From: JAOUEA01 sp963825685
GTDB taxonomy: Bacteria > Actinomycetota > UBA4738 > HRBIN12
Length of the DNA stretch: 64,000 nucleotides
Assembly (NCBI GenBank): GCA_963825685.1
Contig: CAWGUD010000007.1
Coordinates: forward strand, 155,186-219,185
Direction: 5' to 3'
In this document: positions 25,936-35,879 of the stretch, one piece after another
Numbering within the stretch: position 1 is the stretch's first letter
Layout: the number at the start of each line of letters is the position of its first letter
Notes under the pieces: generated by a model
The model's database searches: none
Seen by the model: only the letters and a program-made list of their open reading frames with translations
What the model was told of the DNA's origin: nothing
Program-made: the position numbers and the translations under genes

Positions 25936-27165
25936 CTACGTGGCAGGAGCGCGGTGGTACTCGAAGTGGTTGCCGTCGGGCACGATGAAGCGGCCGCCCC
26001 AGGCGAAGCCCCATCGCTCCATCACCGCGACGAGCCGCGGGTCCTGATCGGGGTGCACGCCGTAGTAGTTGCCGGCGATGTTCATGTCGACCGCGATGCC
26101 CCACGAGTGGTGCGAGAGCATCGCCGATGGATCGCGCCCGATGAACCGGGGCGCGAAACACCCGTCGTAGGTCTCGACCAGCTCCCCGAGACCCCTGCGC
26201 ACGAGCTCTCTCACGACGCCGCGCAGCTGGGGCATCACCGAGCGGTGGCACGTGACCAGGCCGAGCACGGGCAGGCGGGCGGTTTCCATCTGCGCTTGCG
26301 TCCATGTCGGATCGAGGTCGAGGTAGCCCGGGCGACCAGCCTCAGGACGGGCTGCGAACTCGCCGAACAGCGTCTTCAGCATGACGGTGGGCAGCACCGC
26401 ATCGCCCGGCCGGAAGTACGGGGTCTCGCCCTGCGCGCGGACCTGCACCCGCCCGTAGGGACCGAGCTCCGTGGGGAGCAGTCGGTCGAAGGCGACGCGG
26501 AGGGCGTCGGTGCGGAGTGCCCGGCCGGGCGCGGGCCGCAGCAGCAGCGAGCGGTCGGTCCGTACGCCGATGCGGCGGCCGGTCTCGCGGGAGACCATCA
26601 GCTCGGCCGCGCCGACGGCCTCGTCGGGCAGCACCGCCGCGATGCGCACGTGCTCGCCGCCCGGGAATCCGAGCACGGCGCCAGGCCCCAGTCCGCGCAC
26701 CACCGCCGACGTGGCCCCGAGCACCCCCTCGCCGGCGATCAGTGCCTCGGTCACCGGACGGTCGGCTGCCGGCAGGAAGGCCACGAACGTCGCCGGATCG
26801 ACCGCGATCGTGTCGAGCGGGATCCGGTACCCACCTGCCGGTCGGTCGATCTCCTCGCCGTCGGCATCCCAGGAACGGGCGAGCCAGGTGTTGTCCTGGG
26901 CGACCGTCGTGACCCGTCCGGTCAGCTGCAGGGACCGGACCGCGTCGTCGAATCCCGCCGGCAGACCCCGCGGCACCCAGACGAGGAACGTCTCGGGCGG
27001 CGTGGGGCCGGGCGCCGGCAGTGCGGGGCCGTCGCGCCCACCGGCGCTCGGCGTCGTCCCGCCCTGCAGCGCCACGGTGACCACCGCGCCGACGACGAGA
27101 CCGGCGATCGCCGCCGCCCCGGGCCGCACGCCGTTGCGTGCGCGACCCCTCACGTCACCCCTCAC
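25936..27165 (-). CDS. Exported M15 (VanY-type) peptidase with an extra amino-terminal domain
   Basis: A 409-residue intact paralogue of the downstream gene. A membrane anchor (AAAIAGLVVGAVVTVALQGG) is followed by the shared domain of about 200 residues (FLVWVPRGLPAGFDDAVRSL, GVLGATSAVVRGLGPGAVLG, AAVLPDEAVGAAELMVSRET). The M15 catalytic module follows, with zinc ligands in SHHSWGIAVDMNIAGN and WGGRFIVPDGNHFEY. TCHRSVMPQLRGV matches LTCHRGFMEDLVRA in the paralogue. GTG 27165 overlaps the stop of the anti-sigma gene in a GTGA; a second GTG at 27153 is preceded by AGGGG. This coupling makes it part of the sigma/anti-sigma operon. Confidence 0.85.
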   Translation of the reverse strand: MRGDVRGRARNGVRPGAAAIAGLVVGAVVTVALQGGTTPSAGGRDGPALPAPGPTPPETFLVWVPRGLPAGFDDAVRSLQLTGRVTTVAQDNTWLARSWDADGEEIDRPAGGYRIPLDTIAVDPATFVAFLPAADRPVTEALIAGEGVLGATSAVVRGLGPGAVLGFPGGEHVRIAAVLPDEAVGAAELMVSRETGRRIGVRTDRSLLLRPAPGRALRTDALRVAFDRLLPTELGPYGRVQVRAQGETPYFRPGDAVLPTVMLKTLFGEFAARPEAGRPGYLDLDPTWTQAQMETARLPVLGLVTCHRSVMPQLRGVVRELVRRGLGELVETYDGCFAPRFIGRDPSAMLSHHSWGIAVDMNIAGNYYGVHPDQDPRLVAVMERWGFAWGGRFIVPDGNHFEYHRAPAT

Positions 27166-28673
27166 GGCGCCACCGCCGGGAGCCCTCGCACGGGCATCGA
27201 GCTCGCGATCTCGAGCAGGTCCCCCAGTGGCAGGTTCGTCTCCAGGAACAGGTTCGTGTCGTCACCGACGATCGCGAGCCGCCGCCCGAGCCCGTCGGCG
27301 GCGGGCTCGAAGTATGCGACGCCGCCGCCCGGCAACGTCACGCGGGTGGCGTCGGGGCCTACCGGTCCGAACGCGCGACCGGTGCGGCGGCCCGGTCGCT
27401 CGCCCACGCGCAGGTAGTCGAGGCCGTCGACGTAGACGAGCAGCGACCTCGGCGCACCCACGCCCTCGGGCGGTGCCACGGCCGTGGCGAGCTCGAGGGC
27501 ACCGGTGAACGTCGGGGTCACCGGCCGGTAGCCGAGGCGTTCGGCCAGCGACGCGATGTCGAGGGCACCCCCTTCGCGCCCGGGGATCTCGAACAGCGAC
27601 GGGTCGGGTTCCCCCGCCACGATCGAGGTGGCACGCACGTCGAGGATCGCCGTGCTCGGCGCCTCGACCGGCAGTCCGAAACGGAGCTCCCAGTCGCGGC
27701 GCCGTGCGCCGTCGGCGGGGAAGACCGTGATGCGCACGGGCAGCCACGACTCCGCGTCGAGCAGCAGCTCGACGCGGTCGCCGTCGAAGAACGGCCGCCA
27801 CGTGCCGCCGAGCCGCAGGAACGGGAACATCGGCGCAGCCCGGTCGAACGTCGTCTCGACGTGTACGACCTCGCGATCGCCGGCCTGCTCCGTGCCGAGC
27901 ACGCGGATGCCTCTGGCTGAGCCGACGGTGCGCAGAGGTACGACGAGGTCGGCCGGCAGCGGCGCCGCGAGCGAGTACGGCGAGGTGGTCGTGACGGTCG
28001 TGCGCGTCGTCGGGCAGGCGTCGGCGGGCAGCCCGGTCGGGCACCCTGTGGGCCCGGAGAGGTAGGTCGCCGGCATGTCCTCGACGTAGGTGATGTCGGT
28101 GGGGGTCCACGCGGCCGAGGGGTAGGCGGTGCGGTCGTCGACCTCGAGGCGGAATCGCTGCGGTGGGAGGAACGCCACGCGCATCTGCAGCCGTCGCTCG
28201 GGCACTTCGCGGGAGAGGCCCCGTTCCACGATCTCGAACGTGCCTCGGAACGAGTCGAGGCCCGGCGAGGCCGCGCGCACGCCTTGGGCGACGGCCTGGG
28301 CAGAGATCGCCTCACGGTCGCGCCCGCGGAACGGTCCGCCCACGATCACGCTGCCGATCACCGCGCCCGCGACGAGCGCCGCCGCCACGGGCATCGCGCG
28401 GCGCAGCGGCGCCCGATGCCTGCGGGAGGAGGTCGCGGTCCGCTCGCGGGGGGGAGCCTGCTCGAGCGAGCCGACGATGCGGTCGACCAGGTCGGGCACG
28501 GGGTCGGCCGGGCGGATCCGCACCGCGGCGCGCACCCGGCCCGAGCCGTCGGCGAAGGCCCGGCACGACGCACAACCCTCGACGTGCGAGTCGACGTCGG
28601 TCACGCCGCGCCCACCGACGTGTTCGCCGTCCATCCGGGCCGAGAGCACGAGCTGCGCTCGATCGCAGTTCAT
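27162..28673 (-). CDS. Zinc-finger anti-sigma factor with RseB/MucB-like extracytoplasmic domain
   Basis: A 503-residue transmembrane anti-sigma factor. The cytoplasmic amino terminus has the ZAS motif H-x3-C-x2-C in DSHVEGCASCRAF preceded by MNCDRAQLVLSARMDGE. A single membrane helix follows (PVAAALVAGAVIGSVIV). The large outer part (SFRGTFEIVERGLS, RFRLEVDDRTAY, FDGDRVELLLDAESWLPVRI) has the lipoprotein-carrier/RseB-like fold that senses envelope damage. It would hold the ECF sigma factor at the membrane until a signal releases it. ATG 28673 overlaps the sigma stop in an ATGA. The long open frame continuing into the sigma gene is an artefact of a base error there. Confidence 0.85.
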   Translation of the reverse strand: MNCDRAQLVLSARMDGEHVGGRGVTDVDSHVEGCASCRAFADGSGRVRAAVRIRPADPVPDLVDRIVGSLEQAPPRERTATSSRRHRAPLRRAMPVAAALVAGAVIGSVIVGGPFRGRDREAISAQAVAQGVRAASPGLDSFRGTFEIVERGLSREVPERRLQMRVAFLPPQRFRLEVDDRTAYPSAAWTPTDITYVEDMPATYLSGPTGCPTGLPADACPTTRTTVTTTSPYSLAAPLPADLVVPLRTVGSARGIRVLGTEQAGDREVVHVETTFDRAAPMFPFLRLGGTWRPFFDGDRVELLLDAESWLPVRITVFPADGARRRDWELRFGLPVEAPSTAILDVRATSIVAGEPDPSLFEIPGREGGALDIASLAERLGYRPVTPTFTGALELATAVAPPEGVGAPRSLLVYVDGLDYLRVGERPGRRTGRAFGPVGPDATRVTLPGGGVAYFEPAADGLGRRLAIVGDDTNLFLETNLPLGDLLEIASSMPVRGLPAVAP

Positions 28674-29240
28674 CGCCGCCACCCTTCGCCGGGTCCGTCC
28701 GCCGCCACCTCGCGCGACGCACCGGGCTCGTCCTCGGCGATCGCCGCGCAGAGCGCCTGCCGGGCCCGGAACATGCGGCTCTTCACCGTTCCTGGTCGCC
28801 ACCGCGAGCACGTCGGCGGCTTCCCGATAGCTGAGCCCGAACACCTCGACGAGCAGGAACGTCTCCCGGTGCTCGTCGGAGATCGAGCGCAACGCCTCGT
28901 CGAGCACGGCGTGGGACGTCGCGTCGGAGACCGCACCCTCGACCTCGCGGTCGCCGTCGTGCACGAGCGGGAACCGCCGAGCCCGGAGCGAGTCCATCGC
29001 GCAGTTCCTGGTGATGCTGAACAGCCACGATCCGAACTTCCGGTCGCCACGGAATCCGTCGAGGAAGCGGAACGCCCGCAGGAACGCGTCCTGGGTGACG
29101 TCGGCGGCGAGCTCCCGGTCGCGCGTGAGGTGCCAGGCGAACCGGTACACGTCGGCCTGGTACTCGCGCACGAGTTGCTCGAACGCGGTCGGGTCGCCAC
29201 GGCGCGCTCGGTCCAGCGTACGGGGGTCGGCGTCGCGCAC
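28670..29240 (-). pseudogene. ECF-type RNA polymerase sigma factor, one extra base
   Basis: An ECF sigma factor of about 190 residues. Region 2 reads FEQLVREYQADVYRFAWHLT, then DVTQDAFLRAFRFLDGF and GSWLFSITRNCAMD. Region 4 reads RETFLLVEVFGLSYREAADV, then TGTVKSRMFRARQALCAAI after correcting one extra base at 28793. The break separates two perfectly conserved halves of region 4, so an insertion error is far more likely than a real mutation. The GTG at 29240 has AGGAG at 29246-29250; a start at 29303 is weaker. It is coupled to the anti-sigma gene by an ATGA and leads an envelope-gene operon. Confidence 0.85.
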
Positions 29241-29411
29241 CCGTCTCCTCTCGTCCTGTCGGGCGTTCGCTCGCTCGGTTCCTCGGTCGGTTCCGTCGGC
29301 CACGCAAGCCTAGGCCCGTCGGCAGGCCCTCTGCGAGGGGACCGGCGCAGGGGCGGGAAGGTTCCCTGCGCCTCGTCCCCCGCGCGGATCGCGGGACGCT
29401 CGGCGCCCGGT

Positions 29412-30782
29412 TCAGTCGGGGAGCGGGTCGAGCGACACGATCGGCGCGAACCCGGGGGTGGGCACCGACGCGACGGCGTCGCCAGTGCCGAGGTCGAGGA
29501 CGTCGATCCGCCCCCCGACGGCCGCGAACAGCGCCGTGCCGTCGAGGGACATGCCCAGCCCGGAGATCGGACCGGGTGCGGTCCAACGGTCCGCGAGCGT
29601 CAGCGACGCCGTGTCGATCGCGAACAGCGGACGGTCATCGCCGGCCGAGGCCACGAAGAGCGTGTCGCCGTCGTGGCTCATCGCGACCGACGTTCGTCCG
29701 TCGACCGTGCCCAGGTCGACCCGGCCGGTGCGCTCGACCTCGAGGGTCTCCGTGTCCATCACGGCCACGAGGCCCTGCCGTGCGTCGACCACGTAGAGCG
29801 AGCGCCCGTCGGGCGAGGGGGCGATCGCCTGGTCGCTCGCGGCGCCACCCCACATCACCTTGGGAAGCCCGGCGCAGAAGGCCCAGCCCTTACGCAGGTT
29901 CAGCACGTGCACGAAGGTCTCCTCGGGCCAGTAGCCACCGGCGCCGGATCCTCGCCGATCACCGCCTGACCCCGACCGGAGTCACCTGAGGCGCCTGAGT
30001 CGCTGCCATAGGAAGCGCCGCCATAGGGATTCGTGCCGCCGGTGTCCTCGTACGCGTCGGCGTAGGCGCCGGGTCGGTTCGAGTACAGCGTGTACATCTG
30101 CGACGTGACCGGGTCGAACACCTGGCCGAGCCGCACCCCGGGCATGCGCTGCGGCGGGGTCTTGAACCGCCCGTGCACGGGCCGCACCTCGCCGGATCGC
30201 CAAGCTGGAGCACGACAACCCGGTAGACGGCCGGGGTCTCGGCCGGCAGGTACTGGATCAGGAACAGCCGCTCGTCGTCGATCGAGAACGCCTCGGGCTC
30301 GTAGTTGCCGTCCAGGCGGAAGCGCATCGGCTCGCCGCCGCCGGCGGGGTCGGCGACCACGATCGTCGTCCGGTGCGAGGCACGGGCACGCCGGGGGCCG
30401 CGCCGGGCACCGGTTCCACGAGGGCGATCGCGCGGCCGGAGACCGAGGCCACCGCCACATCGAGCTCGCCCCGCACCTGCTGGGTGCCCACGGTCCCGCC
30501 CGACCGGGGGTCCACCGACGTGATCGTGGTCGACATCCCGTCGCTCGTCGCGTGGTAGAGCGCGTCGCCGTCGGGAGCGGCGACCGTGCCGGCGCCACCC
30601 GCGAGCAGGGCGCCCGACGTGGCGTCGATCGCGAGGTCGCCGCTTCCGGTCGACGCGATCAGCACGCCGCCCGGGGTGCGTGCCCGTCCGGCGGTGTCGG
30701 GCGGGTTCGCGGCCCGATCAGGGGTGCAGGCGGCGAGCGCCGTGACCGTGACCGCCAGGGCTGCGAGTCGGCTGGTCCGCAT
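29412..30782 (-). pseudogene. Lipoprotein with a WD40/YVTN-like propeller, three frame breaks
   Basis: About 457 codons in total with net zero shift. ATG 30782 has GAGGAGG upstream and a lipobox signal (LAALAVTVTALAAC). Propeller blades are readable in successive frames: GVLIASTGSGDLAIDATSGA, then after about 30370 VVADPAGGGEPMRFRLDGNY, after about 30197 VFDPVTSQMYTLYSNRPGAY, and after about 29940 YVVDARQGLVAVMDTETLEV and LGMSLDGTALFAAVGGRIDV. The middle contains an unusual Gly/Ser/Tyr-rich loop (GASYGSDSGASGDSGRG). A surface lipoprotein of unknown ligand; the breaks look like sequence errors. Confidence 0.7.
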
Positions 30783-30931
30783 CGTCGTCCTCCTCGAGCA
30801 GGGCGCCGCCGTCGGACGCGCTACCCCACATACCGCCCCGGGACCGGATCGGTTCCATGTGCACCCGTGGTGGAACCACACGCGTCCCTCGTCGGTCTGC
30901 TCGTCGACGGCAGGACACGAGGAGGGCGATC

Positions 30932-31714
30932 ATGCGTGCACGGGCTCTGGTGCTGACGACGGTCACGGTGGTCGCGCTCACGGCGCCCCGGGCGTCGGCG
31001 AACGGAGGCGCCTACATCGAGTTCGCAGGCACGCATCATCTGCCCGGCGAGCAGGTGACGGGCACCGTCTACGTCTCTATCCCCGCCGGCAAGACGGAGC
31101 TACTCGATCGCGGTCCGTTCTACGCCTACGTGCTGCCCCCGGGGACGGCGATCGACCCCGGGCGAGGGCTGCCAGCCGGCGCGATCAGGGTCGGCACCTT
31201 CACGATCGAGCAGGAGAAGGATCAGACGGAGCTGAAGGTCACGTTCACGGTGCCTCAGACCGAAGGCGACTACTACTCGTTCGGTCTGTGCAACGACCCG
31301 TGCACCCTCAACGGCTTCGGCGAGCCGGTGAGCGGCGTGCTCTCCGTCGTCGCCACGGAGCGGGAAGCGGCCCTCCTTGGCGACGTGAGCACGCTGCATT
31401 CCCAGCTCGCCGGGTTGAAGCGCGAGCTGCGCAAGGGCGAGAAGGGCGCCGAGGAGGAGCTCGCCTCGTTGTCGGGCGCCCTCGACGAGAGCGAGGCCGC
31501 GCGACAGGCGCTGACCGATCACGTGAGCACCCTCGAGCAGCAAGTCGCCGCGGCGGATACGGCGCGCGAGGAAGCAGCCGGGCGTCCGCTCGTGCACCCC
31601 TGGGCGGCGGCCGCCGTCGCGATCGCGCTGATCGCGCTCGCGCTGGTGTTCGCGGGTCGCCGTCGTGGCCGCGACTCGAGCGGCTCGGACGACGTGGTGC
31701 CCGAGCGCGTGTAG
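30932..31714 (+). CDS. Secreted membrane-anchored protein with coiled coil
   Basis: A 260-residue protein with signal peptide (ALVLTTVTVVALTAPRASA), a beta-rich domain of about 110 residues (YIEFAGTHHLPGEQVTGTVY, DYYSFGLCNDPCTLNGFGEP), a coiled coil (LHSQLAGLKRELRKGEKG through STLEQQVAAADTAREEA) and a carboxy-terminal membrane helix (PWAAAAVAIALIALALVFAG) with a basic tail. Thus type I topology with the beta domain outside. The two Cys in LCNDPCT could form a disulfide. GGAGGG precedes ATG 30932. It is divergent from the lipoprotein gene. Function unknown. Confidence 0.75.
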   Translation: MRARALVLTTVTVVALTAPRASANGGAYIEFAGTHHLPGEQVTGTVYVSIPAGKTELLDRGPFYAYVLPPGTAIDPGRGLPAGAIRVGTFTIEQEKDQTELKVTFTVPQTEGDYYSFGLCNDPCTLNGFGEPVSGVLSVVATEREAALLGDVSTLHSQLAGLKRELRKGEKGAEEELASLSGALDESEAARQALTDHVSTLEQQVAAADTAREEAAGRPLVHPWAAAAVAIALIALALVFAGRRRGRDSSGSDDVVPERV

Positions 31715-31804
31715 CCGCAGGGCCGGGCGTCGGTCTGATCGACGGGTTGCACGACCGCGCCACGGGGTCCAGGGTGGAGGCCATCGATCCTGGGAGGGGG
31801 AACG

Positions 31805-32431
31805 ATGGCCGACGAGAGGTACGACTACACCGGTGTGCACGCGTTCGTGTTCATCAACGAGGTGGACCCGGCGATGGACGTCGTCACGGGAACGATCAAA
31901 GAGGCTGGCGCGGGGGTCACGACGATCCGTGACGTGATCGACGCACTTCGCGCCTACGGACCGCCCGACGGTCCCGTGATGTTCGCGGCCGAGCTCGTCG
32001 GCAGCTCGAAAGGCTTCGCGCACCTGCGTGCAGAGACGCTCGCCGAATTGCAGGATTTCATCGGTGACGGGCTCTCGCGTCGCGGCGTGCACTGCAGCTA
32101 CGGCGCGGAAGGCGGCACGGCGACGGTCGGCACCAGGAAGGCAGGGGCCAAACGCGACACGCCCGAGGTGATCGGGCTGATCCGGTTGCGCGTCAAGAAG
32201 GGCCAGCTGCAGTCGGTGCTCGAGGCAGTGGCCAGCCAGGACGAGGGGGCGCCGCTGAAGGACACGTTCAAAGGGGCGTCGGTGGTGTTCAGCGACTACG
32301 ACATCCTGTTGCAGCTCGGGGGCGACACGTTCGAGGAAGTCGCGAATGCCGCCGCCGGGCCGCTCCAGGGCATCCCCGGCATCGCCTCGACGAACACCGC
32401 CTTCACCGACGCCCGGCGCTACGAGGGCTGA
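31805..32431 (+). CDS. Lrp/AsnC ligand-binding-domain-like protein
   Basis: A 208-residue protein without a helix-turn-helix. It appears to contain two ferredoxin-like RAM modules: VHAFVFINEVDPAMDVVTGT with VMFAAELVGSSKGFAHLRA, and VIGLIRLRVKKGQLQSVLEA with VVFSDYDILLQLGGDTFEEV. The second matches the Lrp/AsnC regulatory fold that binds amino acids and oligomerises. Without a DNA-binding part it may be a stand-alone RAM protein or a subunit for another regulator. GGGAGGGGG precedes the ATG. Its end overlaps the convergent cyclase gene by 13 bp. Confidence 0.65.
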   Translation: MADERYDYTGVHAFVFINEVDPAMDVVTGTIKEAGAGVTTIRDVIDALRAYGPPDGPVMFAAELVGSSKGFAHLRAETLAELQDFIGDGLSRRGVHCSYGAEGGTATVGTRKAGAKRDTPEVIGLIRLRVKKGQLQSVLEAVASQDEGAPLKDTFKGASVVFSDYDILLQLGGDTFEEVANAAAGPLQGIPGIASTNTAFTDARRYEG

Positions 32432-35400
32432 TCTGCGTCGACCTCGCTCAGTCGCGCGGTGACCCGGCGGGCACCGACGACGTGACCTTTGGCGCGGTAG
32501 GCGTCGAGCGCTCGCCGCCACCGATCCGCGGCGTCGTCGGATCGACCGATCCCGGCCAGGACGTCACCGTAGGTCCGGAGGAGATCGGCGCGCAACAACA
32601 CTAGGTCGGTGCCCTCGAGCTGTTGCAGCCCTTCTTCCGCCAGCCGGACCCCCTCGTCGGGGTCTCCGAGCTTGGCCCTGGCGCGCGCCCTCGCCATGCG
32701 CCAGCCGACCTGGGCCTCGATGTCGAACTCGGCGGACATCTCGGCTGCCACGCCGGCGAGATCCTCAGCTTCTTTGGAGCGCCCGAGACGAGCGAGCACG
32801 TCGGCCAACTGCACCGCCAAGAGGCTGCCGTTGCCCACGTCTCCGTTGTCGCGAAAGAACTCGTACGCTCGGCGTGCTGCCGCCTCCGATGCCTCGAGGT
32901 TGCCGGCCTCGTCTTCGATGATCGCCAGGGCCGCCTCGGCGCCGGCCGCAGACCGCTGCAGCCCGAGCTCGGTGAGCTCGGCGGCGGCCTCGGCGGCCAA
33001 CTCGCGGGCCTCGTCGGTTCGGTCGAGGTAGGCCAGGATCTCGGCCTCCTCGACGCGCAATTCCGCGGTTGCCGCGAGCCCGAGGGAAACCGTTGCCCGG
33101 ATCCCCCGGAGTTCCTCCAGCGCGTCGGGAAGCGGCGTCGCCCCTCGGATCGCTGCGCTGAAGACGTAGTCGGCGGCGCGTCCGACGGAGCGAGCGTTGC
33201 CGCTCGCGATCGCGTGCTCGAGCGCGCGTCGCGCCGACCGCTCGAACCCTGCCGCGTCTCCCACGAACCAAGCCACCGAGGCGAGCTGGTACTGACATTC
33301 TGCGAATCCTTCGTCGTCGCCGAGCGCCAGCAGGGCGTCGGCCTGATCCCGCACGATCGCGGCGACCTCCTCAGGCGGTGTGGCCCTTGGGTCGTACAGC
33401 ATGGCCGACGCCGTGCGCAGGTGCTCGAACCGAAGCCGTAAGCGCTCGTCGCCCGCCTGCGCGGCCTCGGCGACGGCGATCGTGACGGCGGCCTTGAACC
33501 CCTCCGGGTCGGCCGCATCACCCATCGCCTGGCACAGGGGCAGCCGCAGTCCGGCCCGCGTGCCGGGCTGCGTGGCGAGAGCGACAGCCCGCTCGAGCAA
33601 CCGGATCCCGGCCGAGGCGTCACCCCGTTCCACGGCTCGGCGGCCGGCCGCGCCCAGACGGGTGGCGGCGCGATCGGCGAGCGCGTGCGTGGCCTCGTCG
33701 GGCGCTCCGAGCTGGGCCCGGTAGCCGTGCGCCTGAGCGAGGTGATACCCGGCGATCTCGTCGAGCTCCTCCGGTCGTTCCGCCGACCCGGCCTCGAGCC
33801 GGTCGGCGAACCGCTCGTGCAGCTCTGCGCGCCGAGCTTTCGGCAACGACCCATACGCCGCGTCGCGGAGCAGCTGGTGCTGGAACTCCAGCGCCCCCGA
33901 GCTCTCCGGGGTTCCCGACGGCGCTCGCAACAGATCACGTTCGAGCAGCCGCTCGACGACCGCGTCCAGGCCGGGCGAGTCCGGCTCAGGGACCAACTTG
34001 GCGAGCTCATCGGCGGAGAACACCTTGCCGATCACCGAGGCGTGGACGAGGGCCTCCTGCTCATCGGGGGGCAGGCGATGCAGCCTGGCAGTCAGCAGGC
34101 CGGTGAGGGTCGGCGGCGTCGAGGTGGCGGTCGCGAAGTCGAGGGCGGTCTCCACCGGTCGTCGCGGCGAGCGAGCGATGCCGTCGTCGAGCAGCATCGC
34201 CACGTACTCCTCGAGGAACAGCGGATTGCCGCCCGCGGTGGTCGCCAGCGCGACGGCCAGGGCGTCGTCGATCCGACCGTCGCCCACGATCCCGCGCACG
34301 AGCAGCGCACCCTCCTCGTCGGTGAGTGGCTCGAGTGAGATCGCGACCGCGTTCGCGGAGCCGCCGCCCCATGTCGGACGCTGTTCGAGCAGCTCCGGTC
34401 GGGCGACGGCCACGACGAGCACCGCGACACCGCGGGCGCGTTCCATGAACTGCGCCACCAGATCGAGGAACGTCGGCTCGGCCCACTGCAGGTCGTCGAA
34501 GACCAGGGCGAGCGGCCGAGCGGCGGCGAGCAGCTCGAAGAAACGACGGATCGCCCACGCGGTCTCCTCCGGGGCGCCTGCTGGACCTCCGAGCCCGATC
34601 GCCTCGCTCACACGGGCGACGATCGTGTCGGCGCCATCGGGCATCAGGGCGGCCACCTTCTCCCGCGCTCTCTCGGCGTCGTCGTCGCGCTCGATGCCGG
34701 CCGCGGCCGCGACCGCCTCGCTGACCGGGAAGAACGTGATGCCCTCGCCGTAGGGCAGGCACCGCCCGCGCAGCACGAGCGGCTCCGAGCCCAGACGCCC
34801 GACGGCCTCTTCGACCAGGCGCGTCTTGCCGATGCCCGCGTCGCCCATCACGGTGACGAGTTGAACGCGCCGATCTCGCATGGCTCGCCGGTATGCGAGG
34901 TCGATCAGCGCCAGTTCCTGCTCGCGCCCGACGTGCGTGCTCCGAGAGCGCTGCCGCTGCCGGTCGGTGAGTCCCACGAGACGGAAGGTCGACACCGGCT
35001 CGTCGAATCCCTTCAGATCGAGGGTCCCGGCGGGCTCGACCCGCACGGAATCGCGCACGAGGCGGTGGGTGTCCGCAGCGAGCAGGATCTCGCCGTCGCC
35101 GGCCCGGCCCTGCAGCCGGGACGCCAGGTTGGCGGGATTGCCGAGTACCGCCGGGCCGCCGCCGGCGACGACCTCGCCCGTGGCCACCCCGGTGCGCACC
35201 TCGAGGCGCACTGCCCCATCGCCGCTCGAGCTCGTCGTTCAGCTCGGTGAGCGCTTGGTGCATCTCGGAGGCGGCGCGCACCGCGCGCAAGGCGTCGTCC
35301 TCATGCACGTCGGGTACGCCGAACGTCGCCACCACCGCGTCGCCGATGAACTTCTCGACCGCGCCGCCGTGTCGCCGGATGACCGTACGCATCGCCTCGT

Positions 35401-35599
35401 AGTAGCGGGTCATGACTCCGCCCAGGGTCTCGGCGTCGAGTCGTTCGCCCAGCGACGTGGACCCCACGACGTCGGTGACGACGACGGTCACCGGGCGGCG
35501 CGAGCCGGCACCGGGAAGACCGTGCTGGGCGGAGCCACACGCAGGGCAGAACCGCGCGCCGGCGGGCAGCGACGCGCCGCAGGTCTGACAGTTCGGCAA
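32419..35599 (-). pseudogene. Adenylate/guanylate cyclase-AAA ATPase-TPR regulator, one frame break
   Basis: A giant protein of about 1060 residues. Order: zinc ribbon CQTCGASLPAGARFCPACG; class III cyclase catalytic domain (VVVTDVVGSTSLGERLDAET, IGDAVVATFGVPDVHEDDAL, then NPANLASRLQGRAGDGEILL); an AAA/STAND NTPase with Walker A GDAGIGKTRLVEEA and Walker B LALVFDDLQWAEP; and a long TPR-like helical tail. A single indel near 35218 in CGATGGGGC splits the cyclase domain; conservation continues across it. Such proteins link cyclic-nucleotide synthesis to signal-driven assembly in actinobacteria. The cyclase metal-binding Asp residues appear kept (D in VTDVVGS and D in IGDAV). Target unknown. Confidence 0.82.
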
Positions 35600-35740
35600 C
35601 GGTTTCGGCCCCCCTCTTCGAGCCGCGGGTGGTTACCGACCGAGCATGCCACGAACCCGGTGACGACGGTCACGGCCACGTCCCCGGCCACGCGGCTCGA
35701 CGTCCCCCAGCCGGCGCCGGGAAATCGGCCGCCCTGGGGA

Positions 35741-35879
35741 TCGACCGCGCGGGGTCACGGCGGTTAGCGTTCGCATCCCCTCGGTGCGACGGCCCAGGCC
35801 GGGCACCGACTCTCCCTCGCACTTCCCTCCGCGCGACGCCGTGTCGTGCGGTGGTGCCCGTGCACGTGTTGGAGGGTCC
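35741..35879 (+). promoter_or_regulatory. Tad promoter and structured leader, copy A (upstream of cpaE)
   Basis: TCGACC (35741-35746) and TAGCGT (35765-35770) are candidate -35 and -10 boxes. The leader contains a hairpin CGGTGC/GCACCG (35782-35787/35803-35808) overlapping a 14-bp block CCGACTCTCCCTCG (35806-35819). It then has CCCTCC (35825-35830), which is complementary to the cpaE ribosome site GGAGGG (35871-35876). A homologous copy lies before cpaF. Confidence 0.55.

Noticed and set aside
28783..28800. Programmed frameshifting or Sec recoding as the cause of the breaks
   Set aside because: There are no slippery heptamers or in-frame UGA at the break points. Breaks occur in unrelated genes and cluster by G or C runs, which points to sequence error.
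27162..29303. A single sigma/anti-sigma fusion of 713 residues
   Set aside because: The fusion arises only from one extra base in sigma region 4. Removing it restores the conserved TGTVKSRMFRARQ and an ATGA overlap between two normal genes.
30586..31932. Long open frames antisense or overlapping to real genes (also 1142-2350, 3058-4449, 5928-7002, 18776-20521, 22454-24184, 60327-61277)
   Set aside because: They are typical high-GC shadow frames, rich in Arg, Pro and Ser, lying over genes with clear domains.
35741..35879. Known c-di-GMP (GEMM) riboswitch before cpaE
   Set aside because: The core GEMM motifs (tetraloop receptor region and conserved AAACC-type blocks) are not present; only a hairpin and the CCGACTCTCCCTCG block are shared with copy B.
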